Assembly: GCA_046199005.1 (NCBI GenBank)
Contig: CP176050.1
Span: forward strand, 992,001 to 1,056,000
Length of the DNA: 64,000 bases
Direction of reading: 5' to 3'
From: Ascidiimonas sp046199005
Lineage (GTDB): Bacteria; Bacteroidota; Bacteroidia; Flavobacteriales; Flavobacteriaceae
The position numbers and the translations under genes were made by a program. A model generated the notes under the pieces. It did no database searches and was not told the origin of the DNA. It saw only the letters and a list, made by a program, of their open reading frames with translations. Numbering within the stretch: position 1 is the first letter of the stretch; every line of letters starts with the position of its first letter. This document shows positions 33,581 to 44,052 of this stretch, piece by piece.

Positions 33581-35590
33581 ATGCCTACAACAGAAAAGCA
33601 GGTACTTAACAGGTTATATTTTGTAACCGCATGTGTTTTTTTATTCGCCTTCGCGGTGGCAGGAAAACTTGTCTCTATTCAGCTTGCAGAAGGTGATGAC
33701 TATCGAAAACTGGCAGAAGAACAAACGATACGCAATTTTACCATTCAGCCGAATCGCGGAAATTTGTATTCAGACGATGGAAGTTTGTTGGCAACATCTG
33801 CTACCCGATATGATATCAGATTCGATGCGCTTGCTTCCAGTCAGAAAAACTTCGAAGAACATCTTAAACCATTATCAGATTCTCTGTCCTTAATGTTAGG
33901 GAAGCCTTCATCGTATTATCAGAACGTTTTCAAGAAAGCGAGAACTTTGAGAAACCGCTACTTATTATTGACGCGCAACCTTAGTTATTCAGAATACATT
34001 CGCATCAGGTCTTTTCCATTGTTTAATCTGGGGGCTAATAAAGGTGGGATCATAATTGAGCAACGCACGGTACGTGAACATCCGCTGGGGACCATTGCCG
34101 AACGCAGTATTGGTTATGAGCGTTTTGATGAGAACGGATATGCGACCCGTGTAGGTTTGGAAGGCGCCTATGGAGAATACTTAAGAGGTGAGACCGGACA
34201 TCGGTTAAAACAAAAAATAGCAAAAGGACAATGGAAGCCTATCAGTGATAGCAATGAAAAAGAACCCAAAGACGGTTACGATGTAGTCTCTACCATAAAT
34301 ATCAATATTCAGGATATCGCGCACCATGCGCTCCTTGATCAGTTAGAGAAATACGAGGCAGATCATGGTTCTGTAGTAGTGATGGAAGTAGCTACGGGAG
34401 AGGTGAAAGCAATCTCCAATCTGGGGCGTACCTCAAAAGGTACCTATTACGAAAGGCTAAACTATGCCATAGGGGAATCTCACGAACCAGGTTCTACGTT
34501 TAAGTTAATGTCTTTAATCGCTGCTTTCGAAGATAGGGTAGTAGATACCAGTTATGTTGTAGATACCGAAAAAGGAGTGCTTACGTTTTACGGTAAAAAA
34601 GTAAGAGATTCTAAATATGGTGGTTACGGAAAGATAACTGCTTCAAAGGCTTTTGAAGTTTCTTCTAATACCGGTGTGGTAAAGATCATAGATACCTTTT
34701 ACAAAAAAAATCCTGAAAGATTTGTCAATCGGCTTTACAATATGGGGCTGAATAAAAAACTGGGATTGTCTATTAAAGGAGAAGGAGTTCCTTACATACC
34801 GCATCCCAACGACAGAAAAAACTGGAGCGGAATCACATTGCAGTGGATGGCCTATGGTTATAATGTGTCTTTCACACCCTTGCAAACGCTTACCTTTTAC
34901 AATGCAGTGGCCAATGATGGAGAGATGGTAAAGCCAAGACTCATAAAAGAAGTGAGAAGTTTTAACCGCGTCATTAAAAAGTTCGATAAAGAAGTGTTGA
35001 ATCCTTCTATATGCTCGAAAGAAACCATAGGAATGGTACAACAAATGTTGAAGAATGTAGTAGAGAAAAAGCATGGTACCGGACATGATCTGTATTCACC
35101 CGACTTTTCGATGGCCGGTAAGACAGGAACCTGTCAAAAGAATTATGCAGCAAAAGATAACGATAAGCTCAAATACATTTCATCATTTGTAGGCTATTTC
35201 CCGGCAGATAATCCTAAGTATTCCTGTATCGTGGTCATACATGAACCAGATAAAAGCAAAGGGTATTATGGGGCAGATGTATCAGGCCCCGTATTTAAGA
35301 GTATAGCTCAAAAGATCTATACAAATTCGCCGCTCATCGATACCATCGAAGAACTGGAAAAAGAAAGTGAGGAAGTAAATGAGCATTACGAAGCCTTTTA
35401 TGCCAAGGCACAAAAGAAATATGAAGTGATTCCGAATGTTTCCGGAATGAGCGGAATGGATGCTATCTCCATTCTTGAAAATTTAGGACTTAATGTCAAG
35501 GTAAAAGGAAATGGGAAGGTCGTTAATCAGTCAGTAAAACCCGGAGTTAAAATTAAAGAAGAAACAACCATTGTTTTAGAACTTATATGA
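33581..35590 (+). CDS. ftsI: Division-specific transpeptidase (penicillin-binding protein 3 type)
   Basis: FtsI cross-links septal peptidoglycan. The 669-residue protein has an N-terminal membrane anchor (VFLFAFAVAGKLV), a PBP dimer domain and a transpeptidase domain with the three motifs STFK (near residue 304), SSN (EVSSNTG) and KTG (AGKTGTCQ, near 512). A single PASTA-like domain closes the protein (YEVIPNVSGMSGMDAI), which is also found in Bacteroidota FtsI. It overlaps murE by 4 bp (ATGA). Confidence 0.95.
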   Translation: MPTTEKQVLNRLYFVTACVFLFAFAVAGKLVSIQLAEGDDYRKLAEEQTIRNFTIQPNRGNLYSDDGSLLATSATRYDIRFDALASSQKNFEEHLKPLSDSLSLMLGKPSSYYQNVFKKARTLRNRYLLLTRNLSYSEYIRIRSFPLFNLGANKGGIIIEQRTVREHPLGTIAERSIGYERFDENGYATRVGLEGAYGEYLRGETGHRLKQKIAKGQWKPISDSNEKEPKDGYDVVSTININIQDIAHHALLDQLEKYEADHGSVVVMEVATGEVKAISNLGRTSKGTYYERLNYAIGESHEPGSTFKLMSLIAAFEDRVVDTSYVVDTEKGVLTFYGKKVRDSKYGGYGKITASKAFEVSSNTGVVKIIDTFYKKNPERFVNRLYNMGLNKKLGLSIKGEGVPYIPHPNDRKNWSGITLQWMAYGYNVSFTPLQTLTFYNAVANDGEMVKPRLIKEVRSFNRVIKKFDKEVLNPSICSKETIGMVQQMLKNVVEKKHGTGHDLYSPDFSMAGKTGTCQKNYAAKDNDKLKYISSFVGYFPADNPKYSCIVVIHEPDKSKGYYGADVSGPVFKSIAQKIYTNSPLIDTIEELEKESEEVNEHYEAFYAKAQKKYEVIPNVSGMSGMDAISILENLGLNVKVKGNGKVVNQSVKPGVKIKEETTIVLELI

Positions 35591-37050
35591 AATTGCTCAA
35601 AGACATATTGTATAAGGTGCACATCAATTCAGTGATCGGTAGTACCGGTATTGCCGTGAATCAGGTACATTTTGATTCAAGGCAGGTTTCTCTGGATGAT
35701 GTGTTTGTAGCGATCACTGGCGGATCTTTTGATGGTCACAATTTTATCGAAGGCGCGGTTCACCAGGGTGCAATAGCCATAGTATGTGAAAAAATACCCG
35801 AAAATACCGTTAATGGCATTACCTACGTTGAGGTTTCAGATACGAAGCATGCACTTGCTGTCATGGCTGCCAACTTTTATGATAATCCTTCAAAAAATTT
35901 AAAGCTTATCGGGGTCACGGGAACCAATGGCAAAACGACGGTAAGCACTTTGTTGTATCAATTATTTAAAAAAGCAGGGTATAAAACTGGCTTGCTTTCT
36001 ACCGTAAAGATCATGGTAGCAGAAGAAGAGTATCCGGCAACACATACTACACCAGATTCTCTAACCATTAATAAATATTTGTCCCTCATGAGCGAAGCAG
36101 GTGTAGAATACTGCTTTATGGAGGTGAGTTCTCACGGAATACATCAAAAGCGAACAGAGGCTTTGACATTTGAAGGGGGTATTTTCACCAATCTATCTCA
36201 TGATCACCTCGATTATCATAAGACGTTTGCCGAATATCGAGATGTCAAGAAATCCTTTTTTGACCATATGAATCCTGCTGGTTTTGTACTTGTTAATACC
36301 GACGATAAGAACGGATTGGTAATGATGCAGAATACGAAAGCTAAAAAGTATACCTACGCCCTAAAAACATATGCAGATTATAAAGCGAATATCCTTGAAA
36401 ATCAATTTGAAGGGTTGTTGCTGAAGGTAAACGAAAATGAAGTTTGGTCAAGATTAATAGGATCATTTAATGCTTATAATATTCTGGCAATTTATGCAAC
36501 AGCTGATATTCTTGGCCTGGATTCCCTTGAGATTCTGAGGCTCATCAGTGAGCTTGATAATGTAAGTGGAAGGTTTCAATACTTCATTTCTAAAGACAAA
36601 GTGACTGTGGTTATTGACTATGCACATACACCGGATGCTCTTAGAAATGTGCTAGATACTATAAATAACATCAGAACAGGAAATGAGTCATTGATAACGG
36701 TAGTAGGTTGTGGGGGTGATAGAGACACCAGCAAAAGACCTGCTATGGGTAAGATAGCCGCTGCCCTTAGTAATAAAGTGATTTTTACCTCAGATAACCC
36801 ACGGTCTGAAGATCCGGAAAAAATTATTGAACAAATGGAGGAGGGAGTAGAACCCCTTGATTTCAAGAAGGTATTATCCATAACCAATAGAAAGCAGGCC
36901 ATAAAGACCGCCTGCCAGATGGCCAACCCTTCAGATATTATTCTCATCGCAGGAAAAGGCCATGAGACGTATCAGGAAATAAATGGAAAAAGAATTGATT
37001 TTGACGATTTCAAGATAGCGCAAGAATTGTTGATGCAGTTAAGTAAATAA
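35587..37050 (+). CDS. murE: UDP-MurNAc-tripeptide synthetase (meso-DAP adding)
   Basis: MurE adds the third residue of the peptidoglycan stem. The 487-residue Mur ligase has the P-loop GVTGTNGKTT, the central Glu/His region FTNLSHDHLDYH and the specificity motif DNPRSEDP. The DNPR form binds meso-diaminopimelate, so the cell wall is predicted to be of the DAP type. It overlaps ftsI by 4 bp and is followed after 22 bp by mraY, without the murF seen in many other clusters. Confidence 0.96.
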   Translation: MKLLKDILYKVHINSVIGSTGIAVNQVHFDSRQVSLDDVFVAITGGSFDGHNFIEGAVHQGAIAIVCEKIPENTVNGITYVEVSDTKHALAVMAANFYDNPSKNLKLIGVTGTNGKTTVSTLLYQLFKKAGYKTGLLSTVKIMVAEEEYPATHTTPDSLTINKYLSLMSEAGVEYCFMEVSSHGIHQKRTEALTFEGGIFTNLSHDHLDYHKTFAEYRDVKKSFFDHMNPAGFVLVNTDDKNGLVMMQNTKAKKYTYALKTYADYKANILENQFEGLLLKVNENEVWSRLIGSFNAYNILAIYATADILGLDSLEILRLISELDNVSGRFQYFISKDKVTVVIDYAHTPDALRNVLDTINNIRTGNESLITVVGCGGDRDTSKRPAMGKIAAALSNKVIFTSDNPRSEDPEKIIEQMEEGVEPLDFKKVLSITNRKQAIKTACQMANPSDIILIAGKGHETYQEINGKRIDFDDFKIAQELLMQLSK

Positions 37051-37072
37051 GAACGAAAGCATAAATAGAAGT

Positions 37073-38308
37073 ATGTTATACTATTTGTTTGAATATTTGG
37101 AAAAAGAGTATCAGTTGCCGGGAGCAGGAGTTTTTCAGTTTATCTCCTTTCGCGCAGCGATGGCTATTATTTTTTCCCTTCTTATTTCAACAATCTATGG
37201 AAAGCGAATTATTAATTACCTGCGAAAAAAGCAGGTAGGTGAGACCGTTCGGGATCTTGGCTTGCAGGGTCAAAATGAAAAGGCGGGTACGCCTACAATG
37301 GGCGGTATCATTATTATACTTGCAACACTTATTCCTGTATTACTCTTCGCCAAGCTTGAAAACATCTATGTGTTACTACTGATAACCACTACTGTTTGGA
37401 TGGGGATCATTGGTTTTGTGGATGACTATATTAAAATCTTCAAAAAAGATAAAGAGGGTCTCAAAGGCAGATTCAAGATTATAGGGCAGGTGGTGCTGGG
37501 GATTGTAGTAGGCACTACGCTTTACTTTCATCCGGGAGTTACCATGCGTCAGGAGATCAGCAATCCGAATACCAATCAGGAAATTGTAGTGAATGGGCCG
37601 GCAGAACTGGAGTTCAAAAGTGATGAAAAATCAACAAAAACAACCATTCCGTTTGTGAAGAATAATGAGTTTGATTACTCATCGATCATCGCATGGACCG
37701 GTGAAAATTATAAGAACTTTGCATGGCTGATTTTCATTCCGGTGGTCATTATTATTGTAACGGCTGTCTCTAACGGAGCGAACCTAACCGATGGTATCGA
37801 TGGTTTGGCGGCAGGTTCATCTGCTATCATGGCGTTAACCCTTGGGATCTTTGCCTGGGTTTCAGGTAACATCATTTTTTCAGATTATCTCAATATCATG
37901 TACATCCCAAATGCGGGTGAAATTACCGTGTATATCACTGCTTTTGTTGGTGCGTTGGTAGGGTTTTTATGGTACAATACATTTCCAGCACAGGTTTTTA
38001 TGGGAGATACCGGAAGCTTAACAATAGGAGGCGTAATAGCAGTGATCGCTATTTCAGTTCGCAAAGAGTTATTAATCCCCCTGCTTTGCGGAATATTCCT
38101 GGCAGAAAACCTATCAGTAGTCTTACAGGTAAGCTATTTCAAATACACGAAAAAGCGCTATGGCGAAGGAAGAAGAATTTTTCTCATGTCTCCTTTACAT
38201 CATCATTATCAGAAGAAAGGATATCATGAAAGTAAAATAGTTACACGTTTTTGGATCGTCGGTATTGTACTTGCGATCGTAACGATCGTAACATTGAAAT
38301 TAAGATAA
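37073..38308 (+). CDS. mraY: Phospho-N-acetylmuramoyl-pentapeptide transferase
   Basis: MraY makes lipid I at the inner membrane. The 411-residue protein has about ten membrane helices and the motifs GTPTMGG, GFVDDYIKI, NLTDGIDGLAAG, FMGDTGSL and HHHYQ. It is about 50 residues longer than the E. coli enzyme. The extra part is a hydrophilic loop (about residues 157-207, NTNQEIVVNGPAELEFKSDE) between helices, as in other Bacteroidota. Confidence 0.96.
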   Translation: MLYYLFEYLEKEYQLPGAGVFQFISFRAAMAIIFSLLISTIYGKRIINYLRKKQVGETVRDLGLQGQNEKAGTPTMGGIIIILATLIPVLLFAKLENIYVLLLITTTVWMGIIGFVDDYIKIFKKDKEGLKGRFKIIGQVVLGIVVGTTLYFHPGVTMRQEISNPNTNQEIVVNGPAELEFKSDEKSTKTTIPFVKNNEFDYSSIIAWTGENYKNFAWLIFIPVVIIIVTAVSNGANLTDGIDGLAAGSSAIMALTLGIFAWVSGNIIFSDYLNIMYIPNAGEITVYITAFVGALVGFLWYNTFPAQVFMGDTGSLTIGGVIAVIAISVRKELLIPLLCGIFLAENLSVVLQVSYFKYTKKRYGEGRRIFLMSPLHHHYQKKGYHESKIVTRFWIVGIVLAIVTIVTLKLR

Positions 38309-38320
38309 TAAAAAGGTTAA

Positions 38321-39658
38321 ATGCAAAAACTGGTCATTTTAGGAGGAGGAGAAAGCGGAGTAGGCACGGCCATTTTGGGTAAGAAAGAAGGCTTTGATGT
38401 ATTTGTTTCCGATAACGGAAAAATTACAGCTGATTATAAAGACGTTCTGACAGATTTTGAAATTAAATGGGAAGAAGGCGGTCATACCGAACCTCTCCTT
38501 ACTGATGCTGATCTGGTAATGAAAAGTCCGGGTATTCCTGATTCAGTTCCCTTGGTGCAGAAATTAGTAGCAAAGGGTATTCCGGTGATCTCTGAAATAG
38601 AGTTTGCTTCACGCTACACCAAAGCAGTGATTGTGGGTATCACAGGAAGCAATGGCAAAACCACGACAACAATGCTCGCGGGGCACATTTTAAAAGAAGC
38701 AGGCTTAGAAGTGGGAGTGGCAGGTAATATTGGAGATAGCTTTGCAAGAATGGTGGCCTTACAAGACAAAGCCTATTACGTGCTTGAGATAAGCAGTTTT
38801 CAATTAGACGGCGTTGATGCATTCCGGCCACATATAGCCGTAATTACCAATATTACACCAGATCATTTAGATAGGTATGAGTATGATTTTGAAAAATACA
38901 TAGCTGCCAAATTCAGAATCGCAATGAATCAAAAGGAATCCGACTTTCTGATCTATGATGAAGACGATTCGGTTATAACCCAATGGCTGAAAGAGCATCC
39001 GGTGAGATCAACGCTCCTGCCGTTTTCGCTTGAGAAAGAAATGAAGCAGGGGGCATACCTCAAAAAGAATAAGGAGATAACAATTAATATAGACCAAGAA
39101 CAAGTAAACATGTCAACAGAAACATTTGCCCTCGAGGGCAAGCACAACACTAAAAATGCTATGGCAGCATCTACCATCGCTAAGCTGCTCAGCATTAGAA
39201 AAGAGACCATTCGGGAATCTCTCGAAAACTTTCAGGGCGCAGAACACCGTCTTGAGAAGGTGCTTAAAATTCATAATGTACAATACATTAATGACTCAAA
39301 GGCTACGAATGTAAATGCAACTTTTTATGCATTGGATAGTATGGAGGTGCCTACGGTCTGGATCGTAGGGGGTACCGATAAGGGAAATGATTACGCGCCT
39401 TTGCTCCCTTTGGTACGGGAGAAAGTAAAAGCAATTATTTGCCTAGGTCTTGATAATTCAAAGATCATGGAAGCATTTGGTAATATAGCCGATTTGATGG
39501 TAGAAACAACTTCTATGAAAGAAGCAGTAAAAATGGCCTATCGTATCGCAGAACGAGGAGATGCGGTACTGTTATCACCGGCCTGTGCCAGCTTCGACCT
39601 TTTCGAAAACTACGAAGATCGAGGCACTCAGTTTAAAAATGAAGTAAGAAACCTATAA
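38321..39658 (+). CDS. murD: UDP-MurNAc-L-alanine:D-glutamate ligase
   Basis: MurD adds D-Glu to the stem peptide. The 445-residue Mur ligase starts QKLVILGGGESGVG, has the P-loop GITGSNGKTTTT, NITPDHLDRY and the C-terminal DSKATNVNAT and LLSPACASFDLFENY motifs. It follows mraY by 12 bp in the dcw operon. Confidence 0.97.
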   Translation: MQKLVILGGGESGVGTAILGKKEGFDVFVSDNGKITADYKDVLTDFEIKWEEGGHTEPLLTDADLVMKSPGIPDSVPLVQKLVAKGIPVISEIEFASRYTKAVIVGITGSNGKTTTTMLAGHILKEAGLEVGVAGNIGDSFARMVALQDKAYYVLEISSFQLDGVDAFRPHIAVITNITPDHLDRYEYDFEKYIAAKFRIAMNQKESDFLIYDEDDSVITQWLKEHPVRSTLLPFSLEKEMKQGAYLKKNKEITINIDQEQVNMSTETFALEGKHNTKNAMAASTIAKLLSIRKETIRESLENFQGAEHRLEKVLKIHNVQYINDSKATNVNATFYALDSMEVPTVWIVGGTDKGNDYAPLLPLVREKVKAIICLGLDNSKIMEAFGNIADLMVETTSMKEAVKMAYRIAERGDAVLLSPACASFDLFENYEDRGTQFKNEVRNL

Positions 39659-39668
39659 ACAAAAAGCA

Positions 39669-40913
39669 ATGCGGTTGCAGGCAATTTTTAATAACATCAA
39701 AGGAGATAAAGCTATCTGGGCAGTAGTTGCGCTGTTGGCCTTGTTTTCATTTTTGCCTGTGTACAGCGCTAGTACAAACCTGGTATACGTAGTGGGTAAA
39801 GGTACCACAATAGGACATTTGATAAAACATGCAATGTTACTAGTTCTTGGATTTACAATCATATTTGCAGTTCATCGAATACCTTATCATTATTTCAGAG
39901 GTTTGTCTATCATAGCACTGCCTGTTGTTCTTGTATTACTGGTATATACATTAGCACAGGGCAAAGTAATAGACGGTGCTAACGCCAGTAGATGGATACA
40001 GGTTCCTTTTGTTGGTGTAACCTTCCAGACCTCTACACTTGCTTCAGTGGTACTGTTAATATATGTAGCGAGATACCTGTCCAAAATAAAGGATAGAGCA
40101 ATCACCTTTAAAGAATCTTTGTTGCCCTTGTGGATGCCAGTTTTTTGTGTGCTGGCACTCATACTACCTGCAAACTTTTCGACCACAGCCATCATATTTT
40201 TTATGGTGCTTATGTTGTGCTTTCTGGGAGGCTATCCTCTTAAGTATTTAATGGGCATTGTAGGTGCAGGCATTATTGCACTTACCTTTTTTGTACTTAC
40301 GGCTAAGGCTTTTCCCGATTTATTTCCCAACCGCGTAGATACCTGGATCAGCCGGATCGAGAATTTCGCAGACAACGAAGATACCGAAGCAGATTATCAG
40401 ATTGAAAAAGCAAAAATTGCGATTGCAACCGGAGGAATTACAGGCTTGGGTGCTGGTAAAAGTGTAATGAAGAATTTTTTACCGCAAAGTACCTCCGATT
40501 TTATTTTTGCGATTATCGTTGAAGAATACGGACTCATTGGAGGATTGACACTCGTTTTTCTGTATTTGTTACTGCTTTTCAGAATTGTGATCGTAGCTCA
40601 TAAATCAGATCACGTTTTCGGAAAACTGGTAGTCATAGGGGTAGGTTTACCCATCGTATTTCAGGCTTTTATAAATATGGCAGTGGCGGTAGAGCTATTT
40701 CCGGTTACAGGGCAGACGCTTCCACTAATAAGCAGTGGCGGTACTTCTATATGGATGACGTGCCTTGCATTAGGTATCATTCTTAGTGTAAGCGCCAAGA
40801 GAGAAAAAGCTCGTAATGAGATTAAAAACACGACCCATAAAGAACCTAAAGAAGAAATAAAAGAGATTGTAGAAGAAGAGAACCCGTTAGAAGTACTAAG
40901 TGAGCAGCTATAA
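39669..40913 (+). CDS. ftsW: Lipid II polymerase FtsW
   Basis: FtsW is a SEDS glycosyltransferase that polymerises septal peptidoglycan. The 414-residue protein has about ten membrane helices and typical SEDS stretches: DGANASRWI, SRIENFAD, IVEEYGLIGG and GQTLPLISSGGTS. A charged cytoplasmic tail (KKEIKEIVEEENPLEVL type) follows the last helix. Its 3' end overlaps murG by 14 bp. Confidence 0.96.
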   Translation: MRLQAIFNNIKGDKAIWAVVALLALFSFLPVYSASTNLVYVVGKGTTIGHLIKHAMLLVLGFTIIFAVHRIPYHYFRGLSIIALPVVLVLLVYTLAQGKVIDGANASRWIQVPFVGVTFQTSTLASVVLLIYVARYLSKIKDRAITFKESLLPLWMPVFCVLALILPANFSTTAIIFFMVLMLCFLGGYPLKYLMGIVGAGIIALTFFVLTAKAFPDLFPNRVDTWISRIENFADNEDTEADYQIEKAKIAIATGGITGLGAGKSVMKNFLPQSTSDFIFAIIVEEYGLIGGLTLVFLYLLLLFRIVIVAHKSDHVFGKLVVIGVGLPIVFQAFINMAVAVELFPVTGQTLPLISSGGTSIWMTCLALGIILSVSAKREKARNEIKNTTHKEPKEEIKEIVEEENPLEVLSEQL

Positions 40914-41997
40914 ATTTATCATATCAGGCGGAGGAACCGGAGGACATATTTATCCGGCAATTGCGATAGCGAACGAGTTGAGATTGCGCTTCCCGGACGC
41001 CTCTTTTCTGTTTGTAGGGGCTAAAGGCCGTATGGAAATGGAAAAAGTGCCCCAGGCAGGTTATGAAATAAAGGGATTATGGATCTCTGGTATACAGCGC
41101 AAGCTCACGTTGAAGAATATGATGTTTCCGTTTAAGCTTATCAGTAGTCTCTTGAAAGCGCGTGCGATCATTCGCAAAATACAACCTGATCTGGTAATCG
41201 GAACCGGGGGTTATGCCAGTGGCCCTTTGTTAAAGATGGCTGCCTCAAAGGGAATACCTTATGTTTTACAAGAACAAAATTCCTATCCGGGTATTACAAA
41301 CCGAATGCTTGCAGGAAATGCATCCAGAATTTGTGTGGCGTATGACGGATTGGAAAAATACTTCCCGAAAAGTAAAATAGTTAAAACGGGGAATCCGGTG
41401 CGAAGAGATCTGTTGCAGATCAGTTCTAAACGAGAAAATGCCATTCGGTCTTTCGAACTTGATGAAAATAAAAAAACACTATTGATTTTAGGGGGGAGTC
41501 TTGGTGCAAGAATGATCAATAAAATTATTGAAGATCACTTACCCCTGTTCAGTACGCTCAAATTACAACTTATCTGGCAATGTGGAACATTGTATGCTGA
41601 CGACTATAAAAAATACAATCAGGACACCATAAAAGTGGTTTCATTTATAGCGAATATGGACGAAGCATATGCTGCCGCCGATATGATCGTATCAAGAGCC
41701 GGAGCAGGATCAGTTTCCGAATTGGCCATTGTAGGGAAACCGGTGATTTTTATACCATCTCCCAATGTGGCAGAAGATCATCAAACCAAAAATGCAAAAG
41801 CTGTAGCCGACAAAGATGCGGCGCTTTTGCTAAAGGAAAGTGAAGCAAACGAAGCGTTTGCTCCGATGTTAAAAAATCTGATCGGTTCAGAGGAACTTCA
41901 GAAAGAATTGTCGAAAAAGATCGGTAAGCTAGCAAAGCCGGATGCTACCCGTCATATAGTAGATGAAATTGAAAATGTTTTAAAAGAAAAATTGTGA
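40900..41997 (+). CDS. murG: UDP-GlcNAc transferase MurG
   Basis: MurG converts lipid I to lipid II. The 365-residue protein begins at GTG inside the end of ftsW, and the next residues YKFIISGGGTGGHIYPAI carry the lipid-binding Gly-rich loop. GTGGYASGP, GGSLGARMINK and SRAGAGSVSELA are further family motifs. The GTG start is chosen because it is the only start that keeps the first strand. It overlaps murC by 4 bp (GTGA). Confidence 0.96.
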   Translation: MSSYKFIISGGGTGGHIYPAIAIANELRLRFPDASFLFVGAKGRMEMEKVPQAGYEIKGLWISGIQRKLTLKNMMFPFKLISSLLKARAIIRKIQPDLVIGTGGYASGPLLKMAASKGIPYVLQEQNSYPGITNRMLAGNASRICVAYDGLEKYFPKSKIVKTGNPVRRDLLQISSKRENAIRSFELDENKKTLLILGGSLGARMINKIIEDHLPLFSTLKLQLIWQCGTLYADDYKKYNQDTIKVVSFIANMDEAYAAADMIVSRAGAGSVSELAIVGKPVIFIPSPNVAEDHQTKNAKAVADKDAALLLKESEANEAFAPMLKNLIGSEELQKELSKKIGKLAKPDATRHIVDEIENVLKEKL

Positions 41998-43346
41998 AGC
42001 TGGAGTCAGTACATAGCGTTTATTTTATCGGTATAGGAGGCATAGGAATGTCTGCCCTGGCTCGCTATTTCAGATTTACAGGAAAAAAAGTAGCGGGATA
42101 CGATAAAACCAGTACTGCATTGACCAGAGAGATGGAAGCGAATCAGATTGCTATTCACTACGAAGAAGATCTCGCTTTGGTGCCAGATACTTTTCTGGAT
42201 AAAGACAGCACCTTGGTTGTTTATACACCAGCAGTACCATCAAACCATAAAGAGCTTCAGTTTTTTCAAGTGCAAGGATTTATTATTAAAAAAAGAGCAG
42301 AAGTATTGGGGATGCTTACAAATAGCACGTTTAGTCTGGCAGTTGCCGGAACTCACGGTAAGACGACTACGTCTGCGATCCTGGCACATTTACTCTTTGA
42401 AACAGGAACTAATTTAACTGCTTTTTTAGGCGGAGTGTCTGAGAACTTTGGGAGCAACTTTGTGATGACAGGGAGTGAGGTAACCGTGGCGGAGGCTGAT
42501 GAATTTGACAGGTCTTTTTTACACCTGTCACCAAATATTGCCTGTATAACCTCGATGGATGCAGATCATCTCGATATTTATGGCAATGCTTCTGAATTGG
42601 AAAAATCGTTTCGAGAATTTGCCGCTCGCCTAAAACCAAATGGGAGACTGTTTGTCAAAAACGGACTACCCATTGAAGGTATAACCTATGGAATTGAAGA
42701 TAGTGCCGATTACAGCATAAAGAATTTGAAGATCAAAAATGCGACCTACGTTTTTGATGTGGTGACGCCAACTGAGGTGATCAGGGGTGTAGAGTTTAAC
42801 AAGCCTGGAAAACATAATTTGTTAAACGGATTAGTAGCTTTTGCGATGGCGGCGGAAACCGGCACCCCCACCAGCCGCCTCGCCAAAGCACTCAAAACAT
42901 TTAAGGGAGTGCACAGAAGATTTAGTATTCATATAAGTAAGCCCAATTTGGTTTACATAGATGATTACGCACATCATCCCACCGAGATAGATGCCGTATA
43001 TCAGGCCATAAGTGAAATGTATCCTGGTAAAAAAATACTAGCTATTTTTCAACCGCATCTGTACAGTCGTACCCGAGATTTCGCCGATGATTTTGCGCAG
43101 AGCTTATCACAATTTGATGAAGTAGTGCTGTTAGATATTTATCCGGCAAGGGAAAAACCCATAACCGGAATCAATTCTTCGTGGTTACTCGAAAAAATCA
43201 CTTCCGTTAAGAAGTCCCTTAGAAATAAGTCTGATTTACCTGCTTACCTAAGCTCCAGTGATTTTGAAGTGATCGTGACTATGGGAGCAGGAGATATAGG
43301 AGAAGAAGTAGCAAAAATCAAAAATACATTAGTACATGCGTCGTAG
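41994..43346 (+). CDS. murC: UDP-N-acetylmuramate:L-alanine ligase
   Basis: MurC attaches the first amino acid of the stem peptide. The 450-residue Mur ligase starts at GTG (KLESVHSVYFIGIGGIGMSALA), has the P-loop AGTHGKTTTSA, SMDADHLDIY and DDYAHHPTEIDA. It overlaps murG by 4 bp and ftsQ by 11 bp. No ddl gene lies between murC and ftsQ. Confidence 0.96.
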   Translation: MKLESVHSVYFIGIGGIGMSALARYFRFTGKKVAGYDKTSTALTREMEANQIAIHYEEDLALVPDTFLDKDSTLVVYTPAVPSNHKELQFFQVQGFIIKKRAEVLGMLTNSTFSLAVAGTHGKTTTSAILAHLLFETGTNLTAFLGGVSENFGSNFVMTGSEVTVAEADEFDRSFLHLSPNIACITSMDADHLDIYGNASELEKSFREFAARLKPNGRLFVKNGLPIEGITYGIEDSADYSIKNLKIKNATYVFDVVTPTEVIRGVEFNKPGKHNLLNGLVAFAMAAETGTPTSRLAKALKTFKGVHRRFSIHISKPNLVYIDDYAHHPTEIDAVYQAISEMYPGKKILAIFQPHLYSRTRDFADDFAQSLSQFDEVVLLDIYPAREKPITGINSSWLLEKITSVKKSLRNKSDLPAYLSSSDFEVIVTMGAGDIGEEVAKIKNTLVHAS

Positions 43347-44052
43347 TTGGAAAATAATAAGATTGGTGCTGGCAGTAATGTTGGCTATTGGTTTATTTTC
43401 TTTTACCAATACGAGAAATGACAAAAGAAAACTGGCCAAATTAGAGATTCGGTTCACCGATGGGCAACCTCCTTTTATAACATACCCGACGGTTAATAAA
43501 TTGTTAATACAAAATGAAGCAGGTATTACGAGCATAGCTAAAGAAAAATTAGTTTTGAATACGCTTGAGAATGTACTTAATAACAACCAAATGATTCAGG
43601 AAGCTCAGGTCTATATGACTGTTAATGGGCAACTTGAAGCGAGAATTCATCAAAGAAAACCGATTGCTCGTATAGAAAGTTCGGATTCTTATTACCTGGA
43701 TTCAGAAGGAAAAAAAATGCCGTTATCCCCGGTTTTTTCAGCCAGGGTTCCTTTAATTACGGGTAATATAGATGAAAACCAATTAAGTACGCTCTATAAA
43801 TTAGCAGCTTTTATTATAAAGGATGATTTTCTCCAAAAGAATATAACTGGTATTCATGTAGAGAGAAAAAATATGTTGCTTAGTGTACGTGCTTACGATT
43901 TCAAAATAGCACTCGGAAAAGTAGAGGGGCTGGAAGGGAAGTTCAGGAATTTTAAGGCATTTTATCAGAAAGCCTTAAAAGATGCAACTTTAAATAACTA
44001 TAAAGTGGTGAATTTGAAATTTGACAATCAGGTAGTGTGCACCAAAAAATAA
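43336..44052 (+). CDS. ftsQ: Cell division protein FtsQ
   Basis: FtsQ is a bitopic division protein that links FtsL to the Z ring. The 238-residue protein has a short cytoplasmic part, one membrane helix (IIRLVLAVMLAIGLFSF), a POTRA-like domain with TYPTVNKLLIQN and a beta domain (ARIHQRKPIARI). Sequence similarity in this family is low; the place between murC and ftsA supports the call. Its stop codon directly abuts the ftsA ATG. Confidence 0.9.
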   Translation: MRRSWKIIRLVLAVMLAIGLFSFTNTRNDKRKLAKLEIRFTDGQPPFITYPTVNKLLIQNEAGITSIAKEKLVLNTLENVLNNNQMIQEAQVYMTVNGQLEARIHQRKPIARIESSDSYYLDSEGKKMPLSPVFSARVPLITGNIDENQLSTLYKLAAFIIKDDFLQKNITGIHVERKNMLLSVRAYDFKIALGKVEGLEGKFRNFKAFYQKALKDATLNNYKVVNLKFDNQVVCTKK

